The translations under genes were made by a program, and so were the position numbers. A model generated the notes under the pieces. That model saw only the letters and a list, made by a program, of their open reading frames with translations, had not been told where the DNA came from and did no database searches. 21,648 nucleotides of DNA from CAZTKP01 sp964614215 (GTDB taxonomy: Bacteria > UBP6 > UBA1177). The stretch is from positions 1-21,648 of the forward strand of contig CAZTKP010000032.1 of NCBI GenBank assembly GCA_964614215.1, given 5' to 3'. Below are positions 1 through 7,500 of this stretch, in pieces (within the stretch, counting starts at the first letter, position 1; each line of letters starts with the position of its first letter).

Positions 1-13
1 AACCCTCCGAACT

Positions 14-41
14 TTGACATTTTTCTAATAATCATTATAAT
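14..41 (+). promoter_or_regulatory. Sigma70-type promoter for the M23 peptidase gene
   Basis: TTGACA at 14-19 and TATAAT at 36-41 both match the consensus exactly, with a 16-bp spacer. The start codon of the peptidase gene follows 31 bases later, which fits a short leader. This is the best promoter match in the window and probably also drives the RNase J gene behind it. Confidence 0.75.
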
Positions 42-72
42 TTTCCCGTTAATTGTCCGCTGGAAAGCGATT

Positions 73-1314
73 ATGAATAGATATTTACGGTTAGCGGTTC
101 TCACATACACAGCTCTTCTCACATTTTCCGGCTGTCAGTTTTTCCAGGAACATGATGCCGAGATCGGTGTTTCCTGGGATAATAAGAGCGTAAAGAAAAA
201 CATCCAGACATCGTATATTCAGGTTCCTGCAGGAAAATATGATGAGATATTTTCAGAAGTTATCGGAGAAAAAGAATGGAAGACCGCTGAAGAACTTTTC
301 AGAAAAAGAGCGGGTATCATTAAATTCATGGAAGGCGATGTCTTCTCAATAACTACAGCCGGAGACAGGGTTCTTTCCTACGACCTTCACAACTATAAGA
401 ACCGTTCTTCCGGACAGAAAATATCTTTTGAAAAGGTAGGGAAACGCTATAAAAAAGAAGTGGATGATATTGCACTTGAGATCAAAACGGTCGTAAAGCA
501 TTTTGTCATCAGGAAATCTTTTTCGCAGGACTATCCCGTTTTTTATGAGATGGCAAAAGAGAGACTTCTGTGGGACTGGGGAATACTGGATAAACTTGAA
601 AAAGGTGATTCCATCGCTCTGCTTATAAAAGGAATCTTTGATAATGATATTATCATACATAATTTCGGGATACTGGGGTTTGCCGTAAAAAGCAAAAGCC
701 TTGGAGATTTTTCTCTGACGGCCTTTAGAGACTATCTTTACGGAGATTATTTCACTACAACAAACAGGATCGTTCTTTCACCTCCCGGAGAACTCAGAAC
801 ACCTATCGACAACGGCCGCATAACCAGTTTTTTCGGCTACAGAAAGGATCCTTTTAACAGAAGAAGACGTTTTCACAACGGAATTGACATCAAGGCAAAG
901 AGAAACGCACCTGTCAGGGCCGCTGCAGACGGCGTTGTCACATATGTAGGGAGAAAAGGAAGGCTTGGAAAGACCGTTGTAATAAATCACGGAAACGGAA
1001 TGAAAACGATCTATGGACATCTCAATAAATATCTGATCGGCTCAGGTCAACATGTCCTTAAAGGGGAAGTTATTGCAGGAGCTGGCAGCACAGGAAGGTC
1101 AACTGCCACTCATCTTCACTTCACGGTTCTTGTCGATGGAAAGGCTGTGAATCCCCTCAAGTACACATATGAAAGAGTATGGACTCCGCCTTTTGATATT
1201 GACGGACAGTTCAGGGACGTTTCAATAGCAAGAGCAAGCTATCTTGAAGAATCAATGAACAGAGAAAGAACTATCTACATCGAAGAAAAGATCGCAGATG
1301 CAAAATCAGAATAA
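73..1314 (+). CDS. M23-family peptidoglycan endopeptidase, predicted lipoprotein
   Basis: The 413-residue product is a zinc metallopeptidase of the M23 (LytM/lysostaphin) family, which cuts peptide cross-bridges in peptidoglycan. The N-terminus has a short basic stretch, a hydrophobic segment and FSGC, with Cys21 a likely lipidation site, although Phe at lipobox position -3 is not ideal. Residues about 25-235 are not recognised. The M23 domain spans about 245-365 and has the expected residues: H268 and D272 (HNGID), H316 (YGHL) and the HLH pair H347/H349. All metal and catalytic positions are present, so it should be active, not a degenerate regulator such as EnvC. It would act in the periplasm, anchored to a membrane. 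The RNase J gene follows after 17 bases and is likely co-transcribed. The ribosome binding site (GGAAAG) is weak. The family call is firm; its cell-cycle role is unknown. Confidence 0.9.
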   Translation: MNRYLRLAVLTYTALLTFSGCQFFQEHDAEIGVSWDNKSVKKNIQTSYIQVPAGKYDEIFSEVIGEKEWKTAEELFRKRAGIIKFMEGDVFSITTAGDRVLSYDLHNYKNRSSGQKISFEKVGKRYKKEVDDIALEIKTVVKHFVIRKSFSQDYPVFYEMAKERLLWDWGILDKLEKGDSIALLIKGIFDNDIIIHNFGILGFAVKSKSLGDFSLTAFRDYLYGDYFTTTNRIVLSPPGELRTPIDNGRITSFFGYRKDPFNRRRRFHNGIDIKAKRNAPVRAAADGVVTYVGRKGRLGKTVVINHGNGMKTIYGHLNKYLIGSGQHVLKGEVIAGAGSTGRSTATHLHFTVLVDGKAVNPLKYTYERVWTPPFDIDGQFRDVSIARASYLEESMNRERTIYIEEKIADAKSE

Positions 1315-1331
1315 AATTATCCGAGGTAAAT

Positions 1332-2966
1332 ATGACACTACCAGTTGAGATCCTGCCTTTAGGCGGACTGAAAGAAGTTGGAAAGAACTGTACCATAATA
1401 AAATACGGGCAGGATGCCTTAATGATAGACTGCGGAATGGGATTCCCGGGCAACGATGACTTCATGGACGATGACTTCTTTATTCCCGACCTTGACATTA
1501 TTGAAGAACTTGATCTGGATCTTCACGGATGTGTGATAACTCACGGGCATGAAGACCATATCGGCGGAGTTCCCTATCTCCTTAAGCGGTTCGACATTCC
1601 TGTCTATATGACGAAATTTCCTCACAACATCCTTGCAGAAAGGCTGAGCAAATTCGCAAAATATAAGAACATAGTTTCATTTAACTCAAAAAGGATACCT
1701 CTTATCGAGTGCGGACCTTTTACAGTTGAAATGATCAACGTCCCTCACTCAATACCCGAAGCGAAAGGACTAGTAATAAAAGTCGGAGAATACAAGATCG
1801 TCCATACCGGAGATTTCAAATTAAAAAAAGCAGGAAAATCACCATTTGAGGGGAAGATCTCTGAAAATACCGATATCCTGATGATCGACAGCACGAATAT
1901 TGAGCAGCCCGGACGATCTGAGGATGAAAGTGTGATAATTAAGAACATTTCAAATATCATAGAGAACGCTCCCGGCAGAATTATTGTCACCGGGTTTTCT
2001 TCAAACACTGAAAGGATCAGAAACATTATAGATATAGCTCTTTCACAGAAACGTGTCGTCGGACTTCTTGGAAGAAGCGTCAACTCCTATGCTTCCATTG
2101 CTTCGGAGCTTGGATACATGAAACTTCCGCCTTCAGTGATAACTCAGCAGTCAAAGATAAATCAGATACCTGAGAACAAACTGCTGCTGATAGTTACAGG
2201 ATCGCAGGCCGAACCGAGAAGCGTAATGAAGAGAATGAGTCTCGACATGATGAAGTCCGTTTCTATTAAATACGGTGATACGATAATATTTACGTCGAAG
2301 AATATTCCCGGCAACGAGCTCTCCATCGGAAGAATGATCGACAATCTTGTCGAAAAAGGAGCCGAAGTATACTACGAGAACACAGACAAGATCCACGTTT
2401 CAGGACATGCCAATCAGCAGGACATCGTCAACACCGTTATCACTGTGAACCCCGACCTTGTCCTTCCTGTTCACGGACACAGAAGATTCCTCAATTTAAA
2501 TGCGAAGCTTGCAAGAAGGAACGGTTTTAACGCACAGGTGATCACCGACGGAGAAATGCTTTTATACAGGAAAAAGAGAATGCCTGTTATTTCTCAGAAG
2601 TTCGATCTCACTGTCAAGGTCGTCTCCAATAACGATCCCGATCTTGTGGACGTAGAAACTGTAAGAGACAGAAAAAGGATCGCCAGGGCAGGATTTATGA
2701 ACGTCCTCCTGACTGTTGACTTTCTATCTAACACTTTGCTTTCCAGACCGAGACTTGTCTCAACAGGAATAGCTTCTACCGCAAGAATGAAAAAAATAGA
2801 AAGAGAGATCCAGAGCATTATCAGTGACCACTTCAAGGAAGAGATCCCTGAAGATCCCTACTGGAAAGATGTCGAGGAAGAGATCAGAATAAAGGTAAGA
2901 AGACATCTGTATTCAATTACAAGAAAAAAACCTATTGTGAACGTGATTATAGTGAATCTGGACTGA
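1332..2966 (+). CDS. rnj: Ribonuclease J (metallo-beta-lactamase/beta-CASP RNase)
   Basis: The 544-residue product matches RNase J in length (about 550) and layout. RNase J is a cytoplasmic enzyme with endonuclease and 5'-3' exonuclease activity in mRNA decay and rRNA maturation. The N-terminus has the typical LPLGGLKEVGKN segment. The metal-binding HGHEDH motif is at residues 71-76, HTGDFK follows near residue 159, and the beta-CASP domain contains VTGSQAEPRSVMKRM and a late PVHGHRRF motif. The C-terminal third matches the small RNase J domain. The ATG has GAGG a few bases upstream. The gene ends 3 bases from the convergent oxidoreductase gene, so the two transcripts must overlap or share a very tight end. 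One copy is visible here; whether there is a J1/J2 pair elsewhere cannot be told. Confidence 0.93.
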   Translation: MTLPVEILPLGGLKEVGKNCTIIKYGQDALMIDCGMGFPGNDDFMDDDFFIPDLDIIEELDLDLHGCVITHGHEDHIGGVPYLLKRFDIPVYMTKFPHNILAERLSKFAKYKNIVSFNSKRIPLIECGPFTVEMINVPHSIPEAKGLVIKVGEYKIVHTGDFKLKKAGKSPFEGKISENTDILMIDSTNIEQPGRSEDESVIIKNISNIIENAPGRIIVTGFSSNTERIRNIIDIALSQKRVVGLLGRSVNSYASIASELGYMKLPPSVITQQSKINQIPENKLLLIVTGSQAEPRSVMKRMSLDMMKSVSIKYGDTIIFTSKNIPGNELSIGRMIDNLVEKGAEVYYENTDKIHVSGHANQQDIVNTVITVNPDLVLPVHGHRRFLNLNAKLARRNGFNAQVITDGEMLLYRKKRMPVISQKFDLTVKVVSNNDPDLVDVETVRDRKRIARAGFMNVLLTVDFLSNTLLSRPRLVSTGIASTARMKKIEREIQSIISDHFKEEIPEDPYWKDVEEEIRIKVRRHLYSITRKKPIVNVIIVNLD

Positions 2967-2969
2967 GAA

Positions 2970-4328
2970 TTATTTTTTCATATTCATGACTGCGGACTCA
3001 GCAGCTTTAATAAGAACATACTTCGTGGGAGCTCCGGTAAGAAGCGGATGTGTTCCTATCTGGAATGAGATAAGTTCAAAAACGCTTACCGATTTCTGAA
3101 TTGCAAGACCAATAACATTGATAAGCTCTCCTACTGATTTTCCACCGCAGATCTCACCGCCGATAATAATTCCATCTATCGGAGAAACGATGAGCTTAAC
3201 TCTCAGCTCACTTGTGTCTGCAAAAGCACCCGGGTGTCTGTCAACATCCTGAAACTTTCCTACCACATATTCGATTCCCGCATTCTTTGCAACCTGTTCT
3301 ATTGCGCCTGCAGAAGCAAAGGCCTTTCCTCGAATATCAGTAGAGAAAACACTAAGCGTTCCCATTATATTTCTCTTGAGTCTGATGGAGAAAAGATTAT
3401 ATCCCAGAACTCTTGCTTCAGCAGTTGCAGTCGATGCCAGCATTACATTGTCATCGTCTCCTGTGATAAAACCTTTTGTTCCTGCACAGTCGCCAACTGC
3501 ATAGACATCCGGTTCGCTTGTTCTGAGATAGTTATCAACACAGATAGCTTTCCATTCGTTAAGTTTAATACCGGCTTCCCATGCAAGCTCAATTCTAGGT
3601 TTATACCCAATCGCCATAATAACTATGTCTGCATCAAGTTCTTTACCCGTTGACAGAACAACTTTTTCAACCTTACCGTCACCTTTAACTTCCAGAACTT
3701 TTGTTGAAGTATGAAGGTCTATTCCTGCCTCAAGGATCTTTTCCTGAGCCAATTCACAGGCATCTTCCGAAAAAGCTCTGAAGAGACAGTATTTTTCCAT
3801 TTCGATAAGAGAAACTTTTTTCATAGGATCTCTTGCAAGCTGTTCAGCAACCTCAACACCGATGAATCCGCCACCGACAACAACGATGTTCTTAGCAACA
3901 TCTGTCTTTTCCTTAAGAGCCTTAATAGCATTGTAACTTTTCTTAATGTATTCAACACCTTCAAGATCATATCCCGGGATAAACCTTGGGATCGTAGGAA
4001 GAGAACCTGTAGCAAAAACAAGTTTTCCGTAACCTATCAAATCTCCATTTTCAAGCTTGACGGTGTGGTCTTTTGTACTTATTTCAGCAACAGTAGCTAC
4101 AAGCACTTCTCCGCCGGCATCAACAAAAGGTTTAGGTCCCATAACATTCTTGTCAACACTTCCTACATCATGAAACACATAGGGAATTCCACAAGGAACG
4201 AGGCCTTTTTCCTCTTCCTTTAACATAAGAAAAGATTTTTCAGGATACTGTTTTTTACCTGTTACACCTGTAATAATACCAGCGGGCCCGCCACCGATAA
4301 TTACAACGTCATAATTTTTTACGCCCAT
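2970..4328 (-). CDS. FAD-dependent pyridine nucleotide-disulfide oxidoreductase (NADH oxidase / CoA-disulfide reductase type)
   Basis: The start is ATG at 4328, which has GGAGGA close upstream, rather than the TTG at 4343. This gives 452 residues. An FAD-binding Rossmann motif (VVIIGGGPAG) opens the protein, a second dinucleotide motif (VVVGGGFIGVEVAEQLA) lies near residue 160, and YAVGDCAG is the usual late FAD motif. There is no CxxxxC redox pair. Instead a single cysteine, C46 in LVPCGIPY, sits where NADH oxidases, NADH peroxidases and CoA-disulfide reductases carry their one redox-active cysteine. The likely reaction is NAD(P)H-dependent reduction of oxygen, peroxide, CoA-disulfide or persulfide; the sequence does not decide which. 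The gene stands alone between convergent rnj and dapB. Confidence 0.82.
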   Translation of the reverse strand: MGVKNYDVVIIGGGPAGIITGVTGKKQYPEKSFLMLKEEEKGLVPCGIPYVFHDVGSVDKNVMGPKPFVDAGGEVLVATVAEISTKDHTVKLENGDLIGYGKLVFATGSLPTIPRFIPGYDLEGVEYIKKSYNAIKALKEKTDVAKNIVVVGGGFIGVEVAEQLARDPMKKVSLIEMEKYCLFRAFSEDACELAQEKILEAGIDLHTSTKVLEVKGDGKVEKVVLSTGKELDADIVIMAIGYKPRIELAWEAGIKLNEWKAICVDNYLRTSEPDVYAVGDCAGTKGFITGDDDNVMLASTATAEARVLGYNLFSIRLKRNIMGTLSVFSTDIRGKAFASAGAIEQVAKNAGIEYVVGKFQDVDRHPGAFADTSELRVKLIVSPIDGIIIGGEICGGKSVGELINVIGLAIQKSVSVFELISFQIGTHPLLTGAPTKYVLIKAAESAVMNMKK

Positions 4329-4361
4329 ATTTTCCTCCAGCAAAATAAGTTTAAGCAGGCT

Positions 4362-4389
4362 AATTTATCATAAAAAAAAGTCAAGTCAA
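4362..4389 (-). promoter_or_regulatory. Possible promoter for the FAD oxidoreductase gene
   Basis: Read on the minus strand, TTGACT (4384-4389) and TAAATT (4362-4367) are separated by 16 bases. A second TTGACT overlaps the first by one base but has no -10 at the right distance. The -10 matches at only four of six positions. Confidence 0.4.
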
Positions 4390-4430
4390 CTGATAAGAAG
4401 TAAAATTTTAAGAACAATTAGAAAAAAAAT

Positions 4431-5171
4431 TTATTCCGGATTTACAACATCTTTCATAGAGTATTCTCCAGCTGATTTCCCGGTTAGAAAAAGGACTGCT
4501 GAAACCGCTCCGTGAGCAAAGATATTCCTTGTCAGAGCCCTGTGCGTTATCTCTATCCTTTCACCTTCAAAAGCAAAGATAACAGTATGTTCCCCGGGCA
4601 CATCACCGCATCTGACACTTGAATAACCTATCTCTGAAACCGACCTTTCACCGACAAGACCATCTCTGGACATCACATCGTTCAGTTTTCTTGACGGCTG
4701 ATTATCTTTAATGATCTTTCCGAGAGTCAAAGCCGTTCCTGAAGGCGCATCTTTCTTTTTATTATGATGCATCTCCACTATCTCAATATCGGCCTGTGTC
4801 GCAAGAGGTGCGATTTTTTCAAGAACCTTAAAAAGAATATTAACACCTCGGCTCAGATTTGAAGTATGGAGAACCGCGATCTTTTTCGAAGCATCCTTTA
4901 AAACCTCTCTGTCATCTTCATTGAGTCCCGTCGTTCCGGATACGAAAGGCTTCCCGTTATTCACCGCCCATTCAAGAGCCTTTCTACAGCCTTCAGGAGT
5001 TGATATATCAAGAACTGCATCGATCTTTTCAGCAACAGATCCCTCAACTGATCCAACACTGTTGTGAGCATCACAGAAAGCTGCCACTGCAATATCCTCT
5101 CTATCTGAAATAATTGCCGCAACAGCCTTTCCCATTCTACCTTCGCTACCGTTAAGCAGTATATTTATCAT
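4431..5171 (-). CDS. dapB: 4-hydroxy-tetrahydrodipicolinate reductase
   Basis: The 246-residue product is the NAD(P)H-dependent reductase of the lysine/diaminopimelate pathway, acting in the cytoplasm. It has an N-terminal nucleotide-binding loop (GSEGRMG, usually GxxGRMG) and the diagnostic EMHHNKKKDAPSGTA segment near the middle, with the catalytic histidine pair and the KDAPSGTA substrate loop intact. The length is slightly below the common 260-270, as in several bacterial DapB proteins. The ATG overlaps the gpsA stop by one base (TGATG), and GGGGGG precedes it, so it is translationally coupled to gpsA. Its product feeds meso-diaminopimelate for peptidoglycan and lysine. Confidence 0.95.
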   Translation of the reverse strand: MINILLNGSEGRMGKAVAAIISDREDIAVAAFCDAHNSVGSVEGSVAEKIDAVLDISTPEGCRKALEWAVNNGKPFVSGTTGLNEDDREVLKDASKKIAVLHTSNLSRGVNILFKVLEKIAPLATQADIEIVEMHHNKKKDAPSGTALTLGKIIKDNQPSRKLNDVMSRDGLVGERSVSEIGYSSVRCGDVPGEHTVIFAFEGERIEITHRALTRNIFAHGAVSAVLFLTGKSAGEYSMKDVVNPE

Positions 5172-6193
5172 CAGTTCCCCCCGTAGGTTTCGAGTTCATC
5201 TTTCAGACTTCTCGACATCAGATTCCTTATGCTGTCTTTAATATCTGCATTCTCATAGATCAGAGCGTAGAGACTTTCGACTATGGGCATCTCGACCCCC
5301 GCCTTTTTAGAGAGATCATAGGCCGAAGCCGTTGTGGGAACTCCTTCAGCGACCATTATCATACTGTCCAGGATATCGTTTATCTTCTCGCCCTGACCAA
5401 GACGGATACCCACCTGCCTGTTTCTGCTTAGACTGCCGGTACAGGTGAGAACAAGATCACCGATCCCGCTTAAACCCGAGATAGTCATCGGATTTCCGCC
5501 CATAGCGATCACAAGTCTTGATATTTCCGCAATTGCTCTCGTTATAAGCGCCGCCTGTGCATTTTTTCCAAGCTGCATTCCTTCAAGTATTCCCACAGCG
5601 ATAGCATAGATGTTTTTGAGAGCTCCTCCGAGCTCCACTCCCGTTACATCAGCCGACCTGTATATCCTCATATAATCTGTGTTGAACAGTGACTGAACAG
5701 TTCCCATACTATCCTGGTCGTATCCTGCAACTACAGCGCATGTCGGAACTTTCTGAGCAAGTTCTCTGGCAAAAGTAGGTCCGGATATCACAAAAATATT
5801 CCTATGAAGTGCCGGCGGCAGCATCTCTATTGCAACCTGATGCATGGTTTTCAGCGTTCCTTTCTCTATCCCTTTCGAAGCAAGCACTATAAAAGTTCCC
5901 GGAGAAACGAGAAACGAGATCTGTCTCAACGACTCCCTTAAGAACTGCGCCGGGGTTGCCATCACAACAAGGTCTTTTGAATGAACAGCCTGAGATATAT
6001 CTTCTGTCGCTGTAAGATTTTCAGGCAACTTTATTCCTGGAAGGAAAAGTTCGTTCTCATGACGGGAATTTATTGAATCGACTATCTCATTTTCCCGTGC
6101 CCATATCCTGACATCATAATTCTTGCCGGCAAGCAGAGCTGCCAGAGCAGTACCCCAGCTTCCTGCAGAAACAACACCTGCTTTCAAACTCAT
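5171..6193 (-). CDS. gpsA: NAD(P)+-dependent glycerol-3-phosphate dehydrogenase
   Basis: The start is ATG at 6193, since GGAGGA sits just upstream and the protein then opens with the family's usual N-terminus. This gives 340 residues, the normal length. GpsA reduces dihydroxyacetone phosphate to sn-glycerol 3-phosphate for phospholipid synthesis in the cytoplasm. The N-terminal GSWGTALA loop binds the dinucleotide. KNIYAIAVGILEGMQLGKNA carries the catalytic lysine, and TGSLSRNRQVG is the conserved C-terminal substrate segment. The gene is first of a two-gene unit with dapB and has a good promoter directly upstream. Confidence 0.95.
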   Translation of the reverse strand: MSLKAGVVSAGSWGTALAALLAGKNYDVRIWARENEIVDSINSRHENELFLPGIKLPENLTATEDISQAVHSKDLVVMATPAQFLRESLRQISFLVSPGTFIVLASKGIEKGTLKTMHQVAIEMLPPALHRNIFVISGPTFARELAQKVPTCAVVAGYDQDSMGTVQSLFNTDYMRIYRSADVTGVELGGALKNIYAIAVGILEGMQLGKNAQAALITRAIAEISRLVIAMGGNPMTISGLSGIGDLVLTCTGSLSRNRQVGIRLGQGEKINDILDSMIMVAEGVPTTASAYDLSKKAGVEMPIVESLYALIYENADIKDSIRNLMSRSLKDELETYGGN

Positions 6194-6222
6194 TACTTCC
6201 TCCGTATTCAACACTCGGGCGC

Positions 6223-6251
6223 ATTTTACTCTTTAGGTATATACTAGTCAA
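6223..6251 (-). promoter_or_regulatory. Sigma70-type promoter for gpsA-dapB
   Basis: On the minus strand TTGACT (6246-6251) and TAAAAT (6223-6228) each match the consensus at five of six positions and are separated by exactly 17 bases. The gpsA ATG lies 29 bases beyond the -10 element. Confidence 0.65.
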
Positions 6252-6299
6252 ATTATGACAATTCACCGCCTGGAACAAAAAAATATCCGTGTGAAAAAT

Positions 6300-6327
6300 T
6301 TGATTTACTGTCCGGGGTGAGTATACT
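6300..6327 (+). promoter_or_regulatory. Possible promoter for rpoZ
   Basis: TTGATT (6300-6305) and TATACT (6322-6327; five of six) have a 16-base spacer, and the rpoZ ATG is at 6363. It is divergent from the gpsA promoter, and about 50 bases lie between the two -35 elements. Confidence 0.5.
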
Positions 6328-6362
6328 TCCGCGAAGATTTTCTGTTTTTTGGAGGAATTTGA

Positions 6363-6626
6363 ATGGCTAGAGTAACTGTTGAAGATTGTTTGGAAAAAGT
6401 TTCAAGCAGACTGGAACTGATCATACTTGCTGCAAAGAGGACCAGACAGCTTCTTGATGGTGCAGAACCCCTCATTTCGAACACCAGAGGAAACAAGGAA
6501 CCCATCGTTGCACTCCGTGAAGTAAGTGCGGGCAAAATACAGCTCAAGGAAAGTGAGGCCAAGGTTAAGAAACATGCTAGAAGAAGACGTAAGATCTCCA
6601 GATATATTAGAAATCAAGACGACTAG
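6363..6626 (+). CDS. rpoZ: DNA-directed RNA polymerase omega subunit
   Basis: The 87-residue product matches the omega subunit, which helps assemble and stabilise the beta' subunit of RNA polymerase. It begins MARVTVEDCLEKVSSRLEL, the form typical of proteobacterial and deltaproteobacterial omega. It continues with the conserved LAAKRTRQL helix, a negatively charged/aromatic loop and EPIVALREVSAGKI. The C-terminal 20 residues are very basic (KKHARRRRK), which is more pronounced than I expect for the family. GGAGGA precedes the ATG. A small gene follows after only three bases. Omega is often followed by spoT in gammaproteobacteria; that is not the case here. Confidence 0.93.
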   Translation: MARVTVEDCLEKVSSRLELIILAAKRTRQLLDGAEPLISNTRGNKEPIVALREVSAGKIQLKESEAKVKKHARRRRKISRYIRNQDD

Positions 6627-6629
6627 ACC

Positions 6630-7031
6630 ATGTTTGTTTTTCCCGGATTCAATTCGAATATCGAGCATAGGAACAAAACCTACCACATCCAGACCGAAGT
6701 AAATACTGTTGACGACAAGAATAAAGTAAATACTGTTGTTTATCTCTCAGGAACTATTCTCACATCAATGAGTTCCGTTCTCTCTCAGGAAGATTCCGTA
6801 AACCGGGAAACAGCCGTGAGAGCGGTCAGAAAACAGCATAATAAGATAATCCGGGATCTCATTTCTGATCAGCTTGAACCACAGAAGAAAAAGCAGGATC
6901 AGGATGCTATTGATTTTACAGGTATGTATGCAAACCGTAAAGCACTTTCATCTGAAGGAGTCTATAAACCTTTTGAGATCTACAGATCACTTCTTCTTCG
7001 CGATGACGATGAAAGTTCTAATATAGTGTAA
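6630..7031 (+). CDS. Uncharacterised protein with N-terminal GFN...HIQTE motif
   Basis: The 133-residue product has no signal peptide or membrane segment and should be cytoplasmic. Near the N-terminus it has GFNSNIEHRNKTYHIQTE, then VNTVVYLSGTIL and later RKQHNKIIRDLI. From memory these resemble a family of small uncharacterised deltaproteobacterial proteins with a GFN...FHVQTED start and a C-terminal RxQHxxMxxxL helix; I know of no assigned function. The C-terminal part is rich in K and Q. It starts three bases after the rpoZ stop without a convincing binding site, so it is probably translated by coupling to rpoZ. That link suggests, but does not show, a role near transcription. Confidence 0.75.
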   Translation: MFVFPGFNSNIEHRNKTYHIQTEVNTVDDKNKVNTVVYLSGTILTSMSSVLSQEDSVNRETAVRAVRKQHNKIIRDLISDQLEPQKKKQDQDAIDFTGMYANRKALSSEGVYKPFEIYRSLLLRDDDESSNIV

Positions 7032-7147
7032 GTTTGAAAGGCGTTTTTTAATACTAAAAAGTTTGACTGTTATTCAAAAATCTGATAAGCAGTAGGCGAA
7101 GATAGTTTTTGGTGACACAATGGACAATTTATTTGATAGGTAGAAAG

Positions 7148-7462
7148 ATGAAAGTAATTAAGAACTTACTTATCGCAATTCTTGTTATCAGCTTCGTTTT
7201 TCCAGCATTCGCTCAGGATGCGGCACCTCAGGGTGGAGTTAACCTGAAAGTTGGAGAAAGTTTTTATTTTGAAGGCGATGTTTCCTCAAAAGAAGGTGGT
7301 GATCAGGAAGAATCGATGGCAGAAATCCAGAGAACTCCTTTTTACAAATCCACATGGTTTATTACAGCAGTTTCCGTTGTTGTAATAGCCGGTGCAGCAG
7401 TCGGTATCTACTTCGGGACAAGAACTGAGGATCCTGATGGTAAGACCGTTGAGTGGGAATAA
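7148..7462 (+). CDS. Small exported protein with C-terminal membrane segment, unknown function
   Basis: ATG at 7148 is preferred over the in-frame TTG at 7109 because the protein then opens with a clean signal peptide (MKVIKNLLIAILVISF, cleavage likely after AFA) and has a purine-rich AGAAAG upstream. The 104-residue product has a short acidic mature region (KEGGDQEESMAE) followed by TPFYKSTWF and one strong membrane helix of about 20 residues, ending in a short charged tail. The general pattern (short exported domain, then a TPxYKxxWF helix and FGTR) recalls the tails of deltaproteobacterial PEGA/TPR envelope proteins, but I cannot assign a family. It lies 38 bases upstream of the kelch lipoprotein gene, so the two may act together. 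Confidence 0.65.
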   Translation: MKVIKNLLIAILVISFVFPAFAQDAAPQGGVNLKVGESFYFEGDVSSKEGGDQEESMAEIQRTPFYKSTWFITAVSVVVIAGAAVGIYFGTRTEDPDGKTVEWE

Positions 7463-7500
7463 GTAGATTATTAATGTTAAAAATACTGTTGGAGGAAATA

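Noticed and set aside
3234..4223. Forward open frames opposite the FAD oxidoreductase gene
   Set aside because: They are antisense to a gene with intact family motifs and encode no recognisable protein.
7063..7091. TTGACT as a promoter for the small exported protein
   Set aside because: No acceptable -10 sequence at 15-19 bases downstream.
7109..7147. Longer TTG start for the 104-residue exported protein
   Set aside because: It would put 13 residues before a well-formed signal peptide, and the ATG at 7148 has a purine-rich site upstream.
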